A DNA stretch of 64,000 nucleotides, from contig JAPLKI010000025.1 in the NCBI GenBank assembly GCA_026388155.1, positions 284,931 to 348,930 on the forward strand. Reading direction: 5' to 3'. Both the position numbers and the translations under genes were made by a program. Under the pieces are notes generated by a model, which worked only from the letters and a program-made list of their open reading frames with translations, did no database searches and had not been told where the DNA came from. The stretch comes from Elusimicrobiota bacterium (GTDB lineage Bacteria; Elusimicrobiota; Elusimicrobia; Elusimicrobiales; UBA9959). Below are positions 16,621-23,905 of the stretch, piece by piece; within the stretch, counting starts at the first letter, position 1, and every line of letters begins with the position of its first letter.

Positions 16621-18825
16621 TTAACGCAGCATAAGTTCGAGTATCAGGTCCAGCGCGGAAGAGTGGTTGAAATTTTCGGCGGTCAGATGCCGTAAAAAGA
16701 GGCCTGACGGGGAAAAAACATTTTCCAGGTCATCGAACTTTTCCGAGGGGATATCACCCGTGCAAATAAGTCCGGCGGCTTTGGAGGCTGAAACGTTTTT
16801 CAGTATAAAATTAGGATTTGCATCCTGTTCATAAACTTTAACAAAGGCGCGGCGCACAAACATCGGCTTGGTCTCGGATTTCAGGCAAATAGCGTCAAGC
16901 TCTGAAAGTATTGAGGTCATCAATGACTCATTCCCCTCCGAATAGAGAAACGCCACGGTTATTATCCGCTCTTGCGGAACAGCCGCGGGCGGCTGTTTTT
17001 TAGAGAGCGTATCCAAGCTGCGGCTTTGTGAGCGCTTCGAAAAGTCGGACTGGCCGGGTTCGTCACTGACCGCATGTTCATACTCTCCGGAGGACGAGGA
17101 TGAAGCAATTACAAGCGTCTTGTCGTCTTCGAAAGGATTTTTACCGGCAGGAGCGGCGCCGGGTTCTTCTATCACCAGGCCGCCGTCCTCGGGCGGCAGT
17201 GGGGCCCCGGCAACCGGCTTAGCGGGAGAAACGGCCGGAGCCGGTTCCAGCTCAAGGCCGCCGTAGCCGGACGGAGTCTGTTCCGCGCCGGCAGCTGTTG
17301 GCGCAGCCGCAGGTGTCTTATCGTCTCCAAAAGGATTTTTACCGGCAGGAGCGGCGCCGGGTTCTTCTATCACCAGGCCGCCGTCCTCGGGCGGCAGTGG
17401 GGCCCCGGCAACCGGCTCAGCGGGAGAAATGGCCGGAGCCGGAGCCGGTTCCAGCCCAAGGCCGTCAGAGTCGGACAACACAAGCCCCTGTATTTCGGCT
17501 TCGGTCGGATTAAGCTCCGGCTTTTTTTCACTTAAAGTCGTGGATGCGGCCTCTTCGCCGGTAACTGTTGCAGGTTCCGCCGCAGGCCTGGCAGTTTGCC
17601 CGAAGGCGTCAGCCAGGGTATCGGCATTTTGCGGCCCGGTTTGGCCTTCATCGGTTAATGCGGGTTTGTCAAGCTTCTGCTCCGGAGTTTCAGCGCCGGA
17701 TGGATTAGATCCTATCGGAGAAGATTCCGTATCCGGCTGGCTGACCCCGCTCTTTTGGGGTAAACTGTCGGTTTTCAACATATCGTTGGGAAGGTTACTC
17801 CCCTCTTCCTGTGCCAAAAGGGCGGGGCCTGGCACATTCGGGTCAGACTCTTTCCCCTGCAAAATATTAAACATGCCATCTGCGTCAGGGATACCGGGAT
17901 CTGCGGTTGCCTCATAAGAACCGGCGCCCCCGCCCGCTTTTCCGGCTTCAGGCGCTTCGGAGGCCAACTCAGGTGGGCTGGTTTCAGTATCCTGCGAGGG
18001 CAGCTCGGCGGAAACTGTATCCCCCGCATCTGCGGCAGATGTTGGAGTGAAACTGCCCTGCACCCCCTCCCCGGCGGCTGTGACACTGGCCTGTCGCTGG
18101 CCTATGGCGTTGTCAGCGACTGAAGCATCGGGCGGATTTACCGGTCCCTCTTCCGGAGCGGAAAGTCCATCTTCAATATCCCGCCCGCCTGTATTACCAA
18201 AAAGCGGAGCCGCCTCTATAGGCGCTGGACCCAAAGGTTCATTTTCAACAGGTTCAGGCGCCAGATCAGAAGCGCCATCCCGGCCCGAGGCAATCAAAGG
18301 TTTTTCAGGAGTTTCCTTACGGGTTTCAGCCTTGGCCGCTATTTCTTCCAGGGTAAATTCTGCGGGCACGGAAAGCCCGATTGGCTTAGTTTCCAAACCC
18401 GCATTTTTAAAACCGCTCTCCAAAACCCCAGCTTCCTGTTTTTCAGGCAAGGGTTCATTCTTTTTCGGCCCTGTTTCATCCCCGGCAAACAAAGACTCGC
18501 CAAGGCTTTGGATCACGATTTTTTCAGGTTCCGCCCCGGCAGGGGAATCGGGCGCCTTAAGGGAAACGGGTTCTTGCGCGGCCGGTGTTTGCAATTCGCT
18601 CTCTGTTTCGGCTTCGAGCCGGGTTTTTTGTTCCCGCGGGGAGGAATCCGGCGGCTCCGGCGGCGTTGCCGCCTTTTGCTCATTGGCGGGGCTTTCAAAC
18701 ACCACCGGTTTAAGCTCCGGCAGCTTTATGCCGTCAAGAAGTGAAGGCATGCGGTTAAGCAGCCCGTTTAAATCAGAGAGAATGTCGTGTATGGACTCTT
18801 TTTTCTTGCCGTTTTTCTCTGCCAT
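16621..18825 (-). CDS. Large Pro/Ala/Glu-rich protein with C-terminal domain and in-frame repeat inserts
   Basis: 734 aa. Residues 1-40 (ESIHDILSDLNGLLNRMPSL) are a short helical domain; ~45-620 are low-complexity, acidic and Pro-rich; the last ~115 residues form a folded alpha/beta domain (ERIITVAFLYSEGNESLMTS...GLICTGDIPSEKFDDLENVF). A ~45-residue block (PVAGAPLPPEDGGLVIEE..., ending PAGKNPF-x-DDKT) occurs twice, at 17118-17256 and 17315-17459 in DNA. Two dispersed elements are translated inside it: R2a (~234-248, VADNAIGQRQAS) and S1 (~332-361, PALLAQEEGSNLPND...). Ten bases separate it from the DnaA-like gene, which shares its Pro/Ala linker style. No signal peptide. Function unknown; likely a scaffold. 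Confidence 0.7.
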   Translation of the reverse strand: MAEKNGKKKESIHDILSDLNGLLNRMPSLLDGIKLPELKPVVFESPANEQKAATPPEPPDSSPREQKTRLEAETESELQTPAAQEPVSLKAPDSPAGAEPEKIVIQSLGESLFAGDETGPKKNEPLPEKQEAGVLESGFKNAGLETKPIGLSVPAEFTLEEIAAKAETRKETPEKPLIASGRDGASDLAPEPVENEPLGPAPIEAAPLFGNTGGRDIEDGLSAPEEGPVNPPDASVADNAIGQRQASVTAAGEGVQGSFTPTSAADAGDTVSAELPSQDTETSPPELASEAPEAGKAGGGAGSYEATADPGIPDADGMFNILQGKESDPNVPGPALLAQEEGSNLPNDMLKTDSLPQKSGVSQPDTESSPIGSNPSGAETPEQKLDKPALTDEGQTGPQNADTLADAFGQTARPAAEPATVTGEEAASTTLSEKKPELNPTEAEIQGLVLSDSDGLGLEPAPAPAISPAEPVAGAPLPPEDGGLVIEEPGAAPAGKNPFGDDKTPAAAPTAAGAEQTPSGYGGLELEPAPAVSPAKPVAGAPLPPEDGGLVIEEPGAAPAGKNPFEDDKTLVIASSSSSGEYEHAVSDEPGQSDFSKRSQSRSLDTLSKKQPPAAVPQERIITVAFLYSEGNESLMTSILSELDAICLKSETKPMFVRRAFVKVYEQDANPNFILKNVSASKAAGLICTGDIPSEKFDDLENVFSPSGLFLRHLTAENFNHSSALDLILELMLR
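17118..17459 (-). repeat. Internal duplication inside the Pro-rich protein gene
   Basis: 17118-17256 and 17315-17459 are near-identical, about 200 bp apart, and both encode PVAGAPLPPEDGGLVIEEP followed by GAAPAGKNPF. They differ only at a few bases, so the duplication is recent relative to the rest of the low-complexity region. Confidence 0.85.
17741..17829. repeat. Palindromic element S1, inserted in frame in coding sequence
   Basis: ~89 bp with terminal inverted repeats (ACCCCGCTCTTTTGG ... CCAAAAGGGCGGGGCC). It aligns without gaps, at about three quarters identity, to S2 in mtaB (19184-19272), and its ends match S3 (47916-48003). Read on the minus strand it encodes PALLAQEEGSNLPNDMLKTD, followed by SLPQKSGVS, the same frame as S2. 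Confidence 0.85.
18080..18123. repeat. Dispersed element R2a in coding sequence
   Basis: Contains CTGGCC...GGCCTATGGCGTTGTCAGCGAC. The minus-strand reading gives VADNAIGQRQAS. Related copies: 61473-61522 (TDIAIGPWQAS), 47899-48033 (ADSAIGPRQA) and an intergenic copy at 59488-59519. Confidence 0.75.
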
Positions 18826-18973
18826 ATCAGTTCCCCCGCCGCAGCGCTCCGCCGATTCAACAAAAGGCGGAGCCTTTTAGAATATTAATGATAAATAATA
18901 CGCAAAGCCCGTTTATTTGGCTTTGTAATTAATTATAGCAAGTTTTTTGAAAGTTCTTGGGTAGGACAAAGAC

Positions 18974-19050
18974 AGTAATCGGTAGCCGGTAATCCGTAAC
19001 CAGTGTGAAAGACCACCTTTACAACCGCTTACCGGTTATTGGTTACGGCT
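18974..19050. repeat. Intergenic hairpin, word family GGTAACCGGTAAC
   Basis: AGTAATCGGTAGCCGGTAAT, CCGTAACCAG on the left; AACCGCTTACCGGTTATTGG, TTACGGCTT on the right. The same words occur at 51629-51667. Between mtaB and the Pro-rich protein gene. Confidence 0.75.
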
Positions 19051-20391
19051 TCCCGCTCCCACAACTTCCCCGAGGCAACAGCCGCTTTCGGCGCCTGTAA
19101 TTTTTACATTGTAAAGCCCGCCAGGTTCAAGGCGGCCCTCCACGGAGATATTTAAAAAATTATCAGCCAGCCCAAGCGAGCGGCTTGCCCCGCCCTTTTG
19201 GGGAAAGCTGCCGGTGTGGAATATATCGGCGGGAGGGTTAAGCTCCGCTTCCCGGGCCAAAAGGGCGGGGTCCGCCTGATTTTTGAGTATAAGAACTTCA
19301 AGCTCTCCGCCTATCATGGAGGCCGCGAAAACGGCCCTTAGTTCCGCATCCAGTTCATGCAGCGCGGCTGAGCGGGCTTTTACGATTTGGGGGCTAAGCG
19401 GTTTAAGGGACGCGGCCGCGGTGCCGGGCCTGCTTGAATAGCTGAAAATATGCAGCCCGGAAAACTCACAGCGCTTTATAAACGCCAGTGTGTCGTCAAA
19501 ATCTTGCAGGGTTTCGCTGGGGTAGCCGGTTATAACGTCGGTGTAAAGACCCGCGCACGGAAAAACCGCCCTTATAAAGCCGACTTTACACAGGTAAGAG
19601 GCCGTGTCATAGGGGCGGCGCATCTCTTTTAAAACCTTGTCCGAACCGGACTGCAGGGGCAGGTGAAAATACGGGCAGAATTTTTTCCCGCCGCGCGCGA
19701 GGATCGTCATCAGACCCTCGGAAATCTCCATCGGCTCGAGCGAAGAGAACCTTAAACGGAACTCGCCTGGAAGTGCCAGCAGGCGCTCCATTAAACCGCC
19801 CAGATCAAGGCCGGTTTCAGGGCAGTTATACATGCCAAGCCGCGTGCCGCAAAGCACTATTTCTTTAAATCCCGCCATGATCAGATTTTTAATTTCATTT
19901 TCAGCCGCCAAAGCGGGCTTTGAACTTATAGAACTGCGCGCTTTGGGAACCAGGCAGTAACTGCATACCAGATTGCAGCCATCCTGCAATTTCACAAAAG
20001 CCCGCGTGCGACCTTCAAAACGGCTTACGGCGAAAGCATCGGGCTTGAAAGGCGCGCCGCAAAGTTCGAATGGGATCTTTTCTTTGTCGGTGTTGTTGAA
20101 AATAAGCGCGGCGGGCGCGATGGAAAGTATTTTTTTGGGGTCAAGGGTGGCCAGGCAGCCGGTGACGGCTATGCGCGCTTTGGGGTTTGAGCCGGCTATC
20201 TTTTTAAGGAATTTTACGGCGTCGCGATCGGCGTATTCGGTGACGCTGCAGGAATTGATCAGTACCAGGTCCGCCGAAACCAGGTCCGAGGTGGCGCTGT
20301 GCCCCAGGGCGGCGAACTTTTCAAGCAGGCTCTGAGTTTCCACCTGATTAACGCGGCACCCAATGGTTTTAAAGTAAACTTTCACCCCCAC
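19036..20391 (-). CDS. mtaB: tRNA t6A37 methylthiotransferase MtaB
   Basis: 451 aa radical-SAM methylthiotransferase that makes ms2t6A at tRNA position 37. The N-terminal UPF0004 domain has FKTIGCRVNQVETQSL and further Cys at NSCSVTEYAD and VTGCLA. The radical-SAM Cys triad is GCNLVCSYCLVPKARS. TIGCRVNQVET is the MtaB rather than MiaB form. The C-terminal TRAM domain is split: after GGELEVLILKN comes a ~30-residue insert (~373-402) encoded by palindromic element S2, then SLGLADNFLNISVEG continues the domain. Start is a GTG; the next in-frame GTG two codons later is also possible. Upstream lies a 270-bp structured region on the same strand. Confidence 0.9.
   Translation of the reverse strand: MGVKVYFKTIGCRVNQVETQSLLEKFAALGHSATSDLVSADLVLINSCSVTEYADRDAVKFLKKIAGSNPKARIAVTGCLATLDPKKILSIAPAALIFNNTDKEKIPFELCGAPFKPDAFAVSRFEGRTRAFVKLQDGCNLVCSYCLVPKARSSISSKPALAAENEIKNLIMAGFKEIVLCGTRLGMYNCPETGLDLGGLMERLLALPGEFRLRFSSLEPMEISEGLMTILARGGKKFCPYFHLPLQSGSDKVLKEMRRPYDTASYLCKVGFIRAVFPCAGLYTDVITGYPSETLQDFDDTLAFIKRCEFSGLHIFSYSSRPGTAAASLKPLSPQIVKARSAALHELDAELRAVFAASMIGGELEVLILKNQADPALLAREAELNPPADIFHTGSFPQKGGASRSLGLADNFLNISVEGRLEPGGLYNVKITGAESGCCLGEVVGAGSRNQ
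19184..19272. repeat. Palindromic element S2, inserted in frame in mtaB
   Basis: ~89 bp; ends TTGCCCCGCCCTTTTGG and CCAAAAGGGCGGGGTCC are inverted repeats. Minus-strand translation PALLAREAELNPPADIFHTG, then SFPQKGGAS, matches S1 residue for residue at PALLA, N-x-P-x-D, T-x-S and PQK-x-G-x-S. The insertion falls between two TRAM-domain strands, where a loop could absorb it. Confidence 0.88.
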
Positions 20392-20414
20392 ATTCTACAA
20401 ATTCCCGTGCGCTC

Positions 20415-20690
20415 GAAGTAAGGAGAGCCGATGGGTTCTCCGCGCGCTCCAATACTTGTGTAGGTGCCGTATCAAGGACGGTGTCCATCAGACGGCCAAG
20501 ACCGGGTTTTTGGGTGGTAAGTCCGGGGTCCTCCGCCGGCTCCGGAACGCGCCGGCCCGCACAGCGGTCCGGCTTGAACGGTCCTCGCCGTCCCTCATGG
20601 TAGGGATACGCTCCAGACCCCGGCCTTAAAATCCTACAAGGAGCGCGCGAAAAACCCGCCGGCTCTTTCTTATCTCTTAATTGTGAAAAT
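20415..20690 (-). ncRNA. Structured region upstream of mtaB (candidate RNA E)
   Basis: Read on the minus strand: GAGCCGGCGGG...CGCGCGCTCC (20641-20665) closes with GGAGCGCGCG...CGGCTC (20423-20450); CTTGTAGG pairs with CCTACACAAG; CCGGGGTC pairs with GACCCCGG. A TATAAT (20702-20697) sits just upstream, after an inverted leader repeat. It may be an independent RNA or the mtaB 5' leader. On the plus strand GGTAAGTCCGGGG and AGACCCCGGCCTTA resemble the RNase P P4 strands, with the same nesting order, but it is too short and lacks other conserved blocks, so I do not call rnpB. Confidence 0.4.
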
Positions 20691-20696
20691 TTTTTT

Positions 20697-20702
20697 ATTA
20701 TA
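20697..20702 (-). promoter_or_regulatory. Candidate -10 (TATAAT) for RNA E / mtaB
   Basis: Perfect TATAAT on the minus strand, 12 bases or so ahead of the closing helix. The -35 is weak (TGTCAA at 18 bp). It lies directly downstream of the inverted leader repeat. Confidence 0.35.
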
Positions 20703-20704
20703 AT

Positions 20705-20748
20705 GTCCCCCGCCCTTATTTTGACACTTCTGATTTACCCACCCATTA
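20705..20748 (-). repeat. Leader repeat, inverted copy
   Basis: On the minus strand ATGGGTGGGTAAATCAGAAG then TGTCAAAATAAGGGCGGGG, matching the leader copies at 5419, 23697 and 23792 in order and spacing. It precedes RNA E in the same way the others precede elements A and B. Confidence 0.6.
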
Positions 20749-20800
20749 GGAGGTGACGGGTGATTTTTTTGTATTATGGTCTTTTACGCGGAGTATGATT

Positions 20801-21466
20801 ATGAAAAATAACGAAAGACCTTCATTATGGCAGTTGTTCAGGGATGAATTGCATCGAGAACATAAAGGGATGGCCGCGTATACCCGTCTGGGAATAGTTT
20901 CATATTACGCGATATTGGTGATTTTTACTTTTATTGAAAAAATTGCTTCTACCGAAGGCTTTTTTATCGGTATGGGCAGGATATTGGCGGTGGCTGTCCT
21001 TGTTGCTCTCTTCATGTTTTCCACCAGTGAAAGCTCCGTAAGTGATATAGAAGGCACGCTCAATGAAGGGAACGGCGGAGGTTATACGGACTGGTTGTGG
21101 CACCGGGCCAGTCTGGTTCTGTTATTGGCTTCGCTCATCGCAACAGCGTACGAATTTTACAGGGGCAATATCTGGGGCGGGGTGCTCTATCTTGGCTATC
21201 CGGCGTGGAAGTGCTGGTTAATGCTTGAATTGCGCAGGACGCGCATATCCCACGCAATGATACGCACCTGGCGTGGCTGGCGGACGGTTCTAATGGTTTG
21301 CGGGACCGGGGCCGCGATTTTTGCGGTACTGCTGTTCTTAACCGGCGGCGGGCCATACCTGCCGACGACCATTAGGATCCAGATCTATCCCGCCGGGCTT
21401 ATTGTCTGTCTGTTAGGAGTTGTTTTTTCCGTCATCGCCGCCGGCGACGACTTGCTCTTACCTTAA
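20801..21466 (+). CDS. Multi-pass membrane protein, unknown family
   Basis: 221 aa from the ATG at 20801, which has GCGGAG seven bases upstream; a GTG at 20753 overlaps a second AGGAGG and would add 16 residues. About six hydrophobic segments are visible: SYYAILVIFTFIEKI, ILAVAVLVALFMF, ASLVLLLASLIATAY, WGGVLYLGYPAWKCW, VLMVCGTGAAIFAVLLFL, IYPAGLIVCLLGVVFSVIAA. No transporter, enzyme or receptor motif is seen. It is alone on its strand, between RNA E and the restriction-modification genes, and ends at a hairpin terminator (21492-21512). Confidence 0.65.
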   Translation: MKNNERPSLWQLFRDELHREHKGMAAYTRLGIVSYYAILVIFTFIEKIASTEGFFIGMGRILAVAVLVALFMFSTSESSVSDIEGTLNEGNGGGYTDWLWHRASLVLLLASLIATAYEFYRGNIWGGVLYLGYPAWKCWLMLELRRTRISHAMIRTWRGWRTVLMVCGTGAAIFAVLLFLTGGGPYLPTTIRIQIYPAGLIVCLLGVVFSVIAAGDDLLLP

Positions 21467-21491
21467 CCTGCGGAACTCAAAAGGGAACTCA

Positions 21492-21512
21492 AAAGGTAGC
21501 GTCTACCTTTTT
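21492..21512. terminator. Hairpin AAAGGTAGCGTCTACCTTT, copy 1
   Basis: Eight-base stem with loop CGT and T-run on both strands, so it can terminate both the membrane protein gene (+) and the restriction gene (-). The identical hairpin, preceded by GGGAAyTCAA, recurs at 23669 and 23764, so the restriction-modification pair lies between direct copies. Confidence 0.75.
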
Positions 21513-21545
21513 GTATAGACAGGCTCAGAATCTAAAACAACACCT

Positions 21546-22481
21546 TTATTTACCCACTGGTTTAATCTGAGCCACGATAGCGGTTTTGTTAAGGAGAGTC
21601 CAAAGGTCTTTGAATAAAAAATGATCAAATGTACGAATATGATCTTTGAGGATTTTTTCCGTGAGCATATTAGGACGGATATCAAAATAATAAACGCCAT
21701 CCAGGGGGTTCAGCTTAATCGTATATCCCTTGAAGTGCCCCGGCAGGAAGGTGGCGTTTACGCCGTATTCTTTTGGCGTCTTCCCTTTTCTCTGGACATC
21801 GTTAAGAAATATAGCGATGTGTGGAACATTTTTACCTGTAAGCCGGGCTAATAGGAACTTATCTACGAAGATCTTGTCCAATCTGTCTTTGCTGCTTGTT
21901 TTTACCGACCCAATAATTTTTACAAGCGCCCCAGACTTAATAATCAGGTCGTGCTGGTAGCTCATTATAAAATCTGCGTCGCCGTCTTTCATTTTAACAG
22001 GGACACTAACGACCCCTGACGTGCAATCAATACCAACCCGGACTAAAATCAGCCGGATAAGCCGTTCAAATAAATCGCCATTAATTTTACGGGCTTTATT
22101 GGAAAGCCCTGCCGGCAAAGCATCTAAAGAGGCCCCTATTGACTGCTGAATTGTGTAGACGGCGCGGTTAACAACTTCTCGGTTCATGGGTGTGTCCATC
22201 CCCTTCACCCCGTCGAGGACCTTAAGAAACTGAATCAGCTGCTGCTTTGCTGTCTTGCCCGTATATAGCAGATCGTAATTCAAAGGTCTTGTTACGCTGA
22301 ATGTCTCATTCTTAAATTGGAGGAATCGATAATGTGTTTCATTTCGTGAAACGATTTCGGCTTGAATATTGCTTGGTGTTCCTACGAAGTCCATAAAGGC
22401 TTCGCAGAATTCAACATAGTTTTTTAAATCTTTGAAATTTTCTTTATTGGAGGCAATTTTAACCAATTTATTTAAGGTCAT
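21546..22481 (-). CDS. Type II restriction endonuclease (PD-(D/E)XK-like)
   Basis: 311 aa, unnamed specificity. Residues ~145-205 look like a PD-(D/E)XK core: ARKINGDLFERLIRLILVRV helix, DGDADFIMSY with the candidate catalytic Asp, then KIIGSVKTSSKDR with Lys. The usual E-x-K is S-V-K, as in the Cfr10I/NgoMIV group where the acid is displaced; Asp ~13 residues further could supply it. The gene overlaps the methyltransferase stop by 4 bp (ATGA), as expected of a coupled restriction-modification pair. G+C is visibly lower than in flanking genes, suggesting transfer. An alternative is another nuclease of the same fold. Confidence 0.7.
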   Translation of the reverse strand: MTLNKLVKIASNKENFKDLKNYVEFCEAFMDFVGTPSNIQAEIVSRNETHYRFLQFKNETFSVTRPLNYDLLYTGKTAKQQLIQFLKVLDGVKGMDTPMNREVVNRAVYTIQQSIGASLDALPAGLSNKARKINGDLFERLIRLILVRVGIDCTSGVVSVPVKMKDGDADFIMSYQHDLIIKSGALVKIIGSVKTSSKDRLDKIFVDKFLLARLTGKNVPHIAIFLNDVQRKGKTPKEYGVNATFLPGHFKGYTIKLNPLDGVYYFDIRPNMLTEKILKDHIRTFDHFLFKDLWTLLNKTAIVAQIKPVGK

Positions 22482-23563
22482 CGGATGCTCTCTCTTCTTT
22501 TGGCTATATCAGCATCGAATTTTATCCATTCTTGAACTGAACGTCTACTTATAGAATTAAGACGATTAACAGCAAATTCATTATACTCTTTGCTGTAATC
22601 ACATCCATACCATCGCCTGCCAAGTTGTTCCGCAGCAACTAATGTCGTTCCTGAACCAGAAAAAGGATCCACTATAAGGTCTCCCGGATTTGAGGAGGCT
22701 AATACAATCTTTCGGAGAAGTTCTTCTGGCTTTTGTGTCGGATGTGGTGTCTTTTCTCCCATTCCATTACATGTTGTAGGAATATCCATTACATCTTTAG
22801 GCTTAGCGCCTTTTGGATTCGGGATCCAATTCTCGCGGGGTTTATTGTTTGCACTTTTACCGTACTGGCTTGTTTCAGCTTGAGGATGACTGGGATATTT
22901 TAGCGTGTGGGCACCATAAGGAATTCTTACGGCATCAATATTAAAGATAAAGTTTTTTCCTTTTCTGAAATGGACAATGCTTTCGTGGGAGCGGCCCCAA
23001 TCATTTCCAAGATTCGCTTTGTTTTTGTAATGCCATATAATCCACCTGCAACTTTCAAAGAAAGGCATTGCTGCAACCTTAATATCTGCCAGAATTTCCG
23101 TAAACCCACATATGTATAATGTGCCGTTTGGTTTTAATATCCTCGCTGATTCTTTAATCCACTCTTTTGACCATGAGACATAATGGTCGGAGCTTTCGAA
23201 TCTATCCCAATCAGCTTTTTTAATATTGTATGGCGGGTCAGCGAAGACGAGATCAACTGATTCAGCTTGTAAACTCTTTAGCCAGACAAGAGAGTCGCCG
23301 AGAAAGAGCTTCCCTTGTTGTTTTTTATAATATAATTGGACAGATTTATCAGGGTTCTTTTCCCCCTCAAGTTTTGTCAAGAAAGGGTTTTTCCCTCTAG
23401 GCGGTGAGTGAAAGTGGATTGGTAATACAAGAGGATTTATTATGGTAGAGGATTTTGCCTTAGCCATGGTGGACATATCTATATTATAACTAATTTGGAA
23501 TAACCCCTCTTGTACAAGCTTTTCCTTTGAGATGGAAGGAGTTCCTTTCTCTAACTTAAACAT
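22478..23563 (-). CDS. DNA methyltransferase, beta class
   Basis: 361 aa from the ATG with a strong ACGGAGGAATT site; a longer frame (to 23608) starts without one and overlaps a palindrome. Catalytic motif IV DLVFADPPYNIKKADWD (~residue 115) precedes the SAM-binding motif I DPFSGSGTTLVAAEQLGRR near the C-terminus, the order of beta-class amino-methyltransferases. DPPY favours N6-adenine over N4-cytosine. A ~90-residue N-terminal extension precedes the catalytic core. It protects host DNA from the partner nuclease. A+T-rich codons set it apart from its neighbours. Confidence 0.9.
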   Translation of the reverse strand: MFKLEKGTPSISKEKLVQEGLFQISYNIDMSTMAKAKSSTIINPLVLPIHFHSPPRGKNPFLTKLEGEKNPDKSVQLYYKKQQGKLFLGDSLVWLKSLQAESVDLVFADPPYNIKKADWDRFESSDHYVSWSKEWIKESARILKPNGTLYICGFTEILADIKVAAMPFFESCRWIIWHYKNKANLGNDWGRSHESIVHFRKGKNFIFNIDAVRIPYGAHTLKYPSHPQAETSQYGKSANNKPRENWIPNPKGAKPKDVMDIPTTCNGMGEKTPHPTQKPEELLRKIVLASSNPGDLIVDPFSGSGTTLVAAEQLGRRWYGCDYSKEYNEFAVNRLNSISRRSVQEWIKFDADIAKRRESIR

Positions 23564-23597
23564 AATTCCTCCGTATTTATTAAATAGCATAGCAGAC

Positions 23598-23623
23598 CAA
23601 CGCGACAACTGGTTGTCGCGTTG
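23598..23623. promoter_or_regulatory. 26-bp palindrome upstream of the methyltransferase
   Basis: Two perfect 12-base arms, CAACGCGACAAC and GTTGTCGCGTTG, with centre TG, 34 bp ahead of the chosen methyltransferase start. It is followed on the plus strand by GAAAAAAGC. It could be an operator (many restriction-modification systems autoregulate) or a terminator; no C-protein gene is visible. Confidence 0.55.
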
Positions 23624-23668
23624 AAAAAAGCTATTTTTGAAGTTTTTTGGGAAAATTAGAGGGAATTC

Positions 23669-23689
23669 AAAGGTAGCGTCTACCTTTTT
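23669..23689. terminator. Hairpin AAAGGTAGCGTCTACCTTT, copy 2
   Basis: Same hairpin as 21492-21512, on the other side of the restriction-modification pair and again preceded by GGGAATTCAA. It starts a ~95-bp unit that is tandemly repeated. Confidence 0.75.
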
Positions 23690-23850
23690 GCCGTTTAAGG
23701 CTGGCTTCGACCGACGGGTGGGATATTGTGATGTATCGTGAAAAAGGGCGGGGATATTTATGAAAAGGTAGCGTCTACCTTTTTGCCGTTTAAGGCTGGC
23801 TTCGACTGACGGGCGGGATATTGTGATGTGTCGTAAAAAGGGCGGGGCTA
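23669..23850 (+). repeat. Tandem pair of hairpin + leader units
   Basis: Two ~90-bp units, period 95 (hairpins at 23669 and 23764; leaders at 23697-23753 and 23792-23846). Each reads hairpin, then TTGCCGTTTAAGGCTGGCTT, then a GACGGGYGGGATATTGTGAT stretch and AAAAAGGGCGGGG. They are nearly identical, so the duplication is recent. Confidence 0.85.
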
Positions 23851-23905
23851 TTTATATTTTTAAGGAAGCGCCGGGGGATAGGCCCAAGAAAGGTGATAAG
23901 CCAAG

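Noticed and set aside
20401-20670. RNase P RNA (rnpB) on the plus strand
   Set aside because: GGTAAGTCCGGGG and AGACCCCGGCCTTA look like P4 and the helix order fits, but the region is ~250 nt, shorter than normal, and other conserved rnpB blocks (ACAGAA-type and GGTAA-type loops) are missing. The promoter-like box is on the other strand.
23598-23623. Attachment site of an integrated element
   Set aside because: No integrase gene nearby and no second copy of the palindrome in the window.
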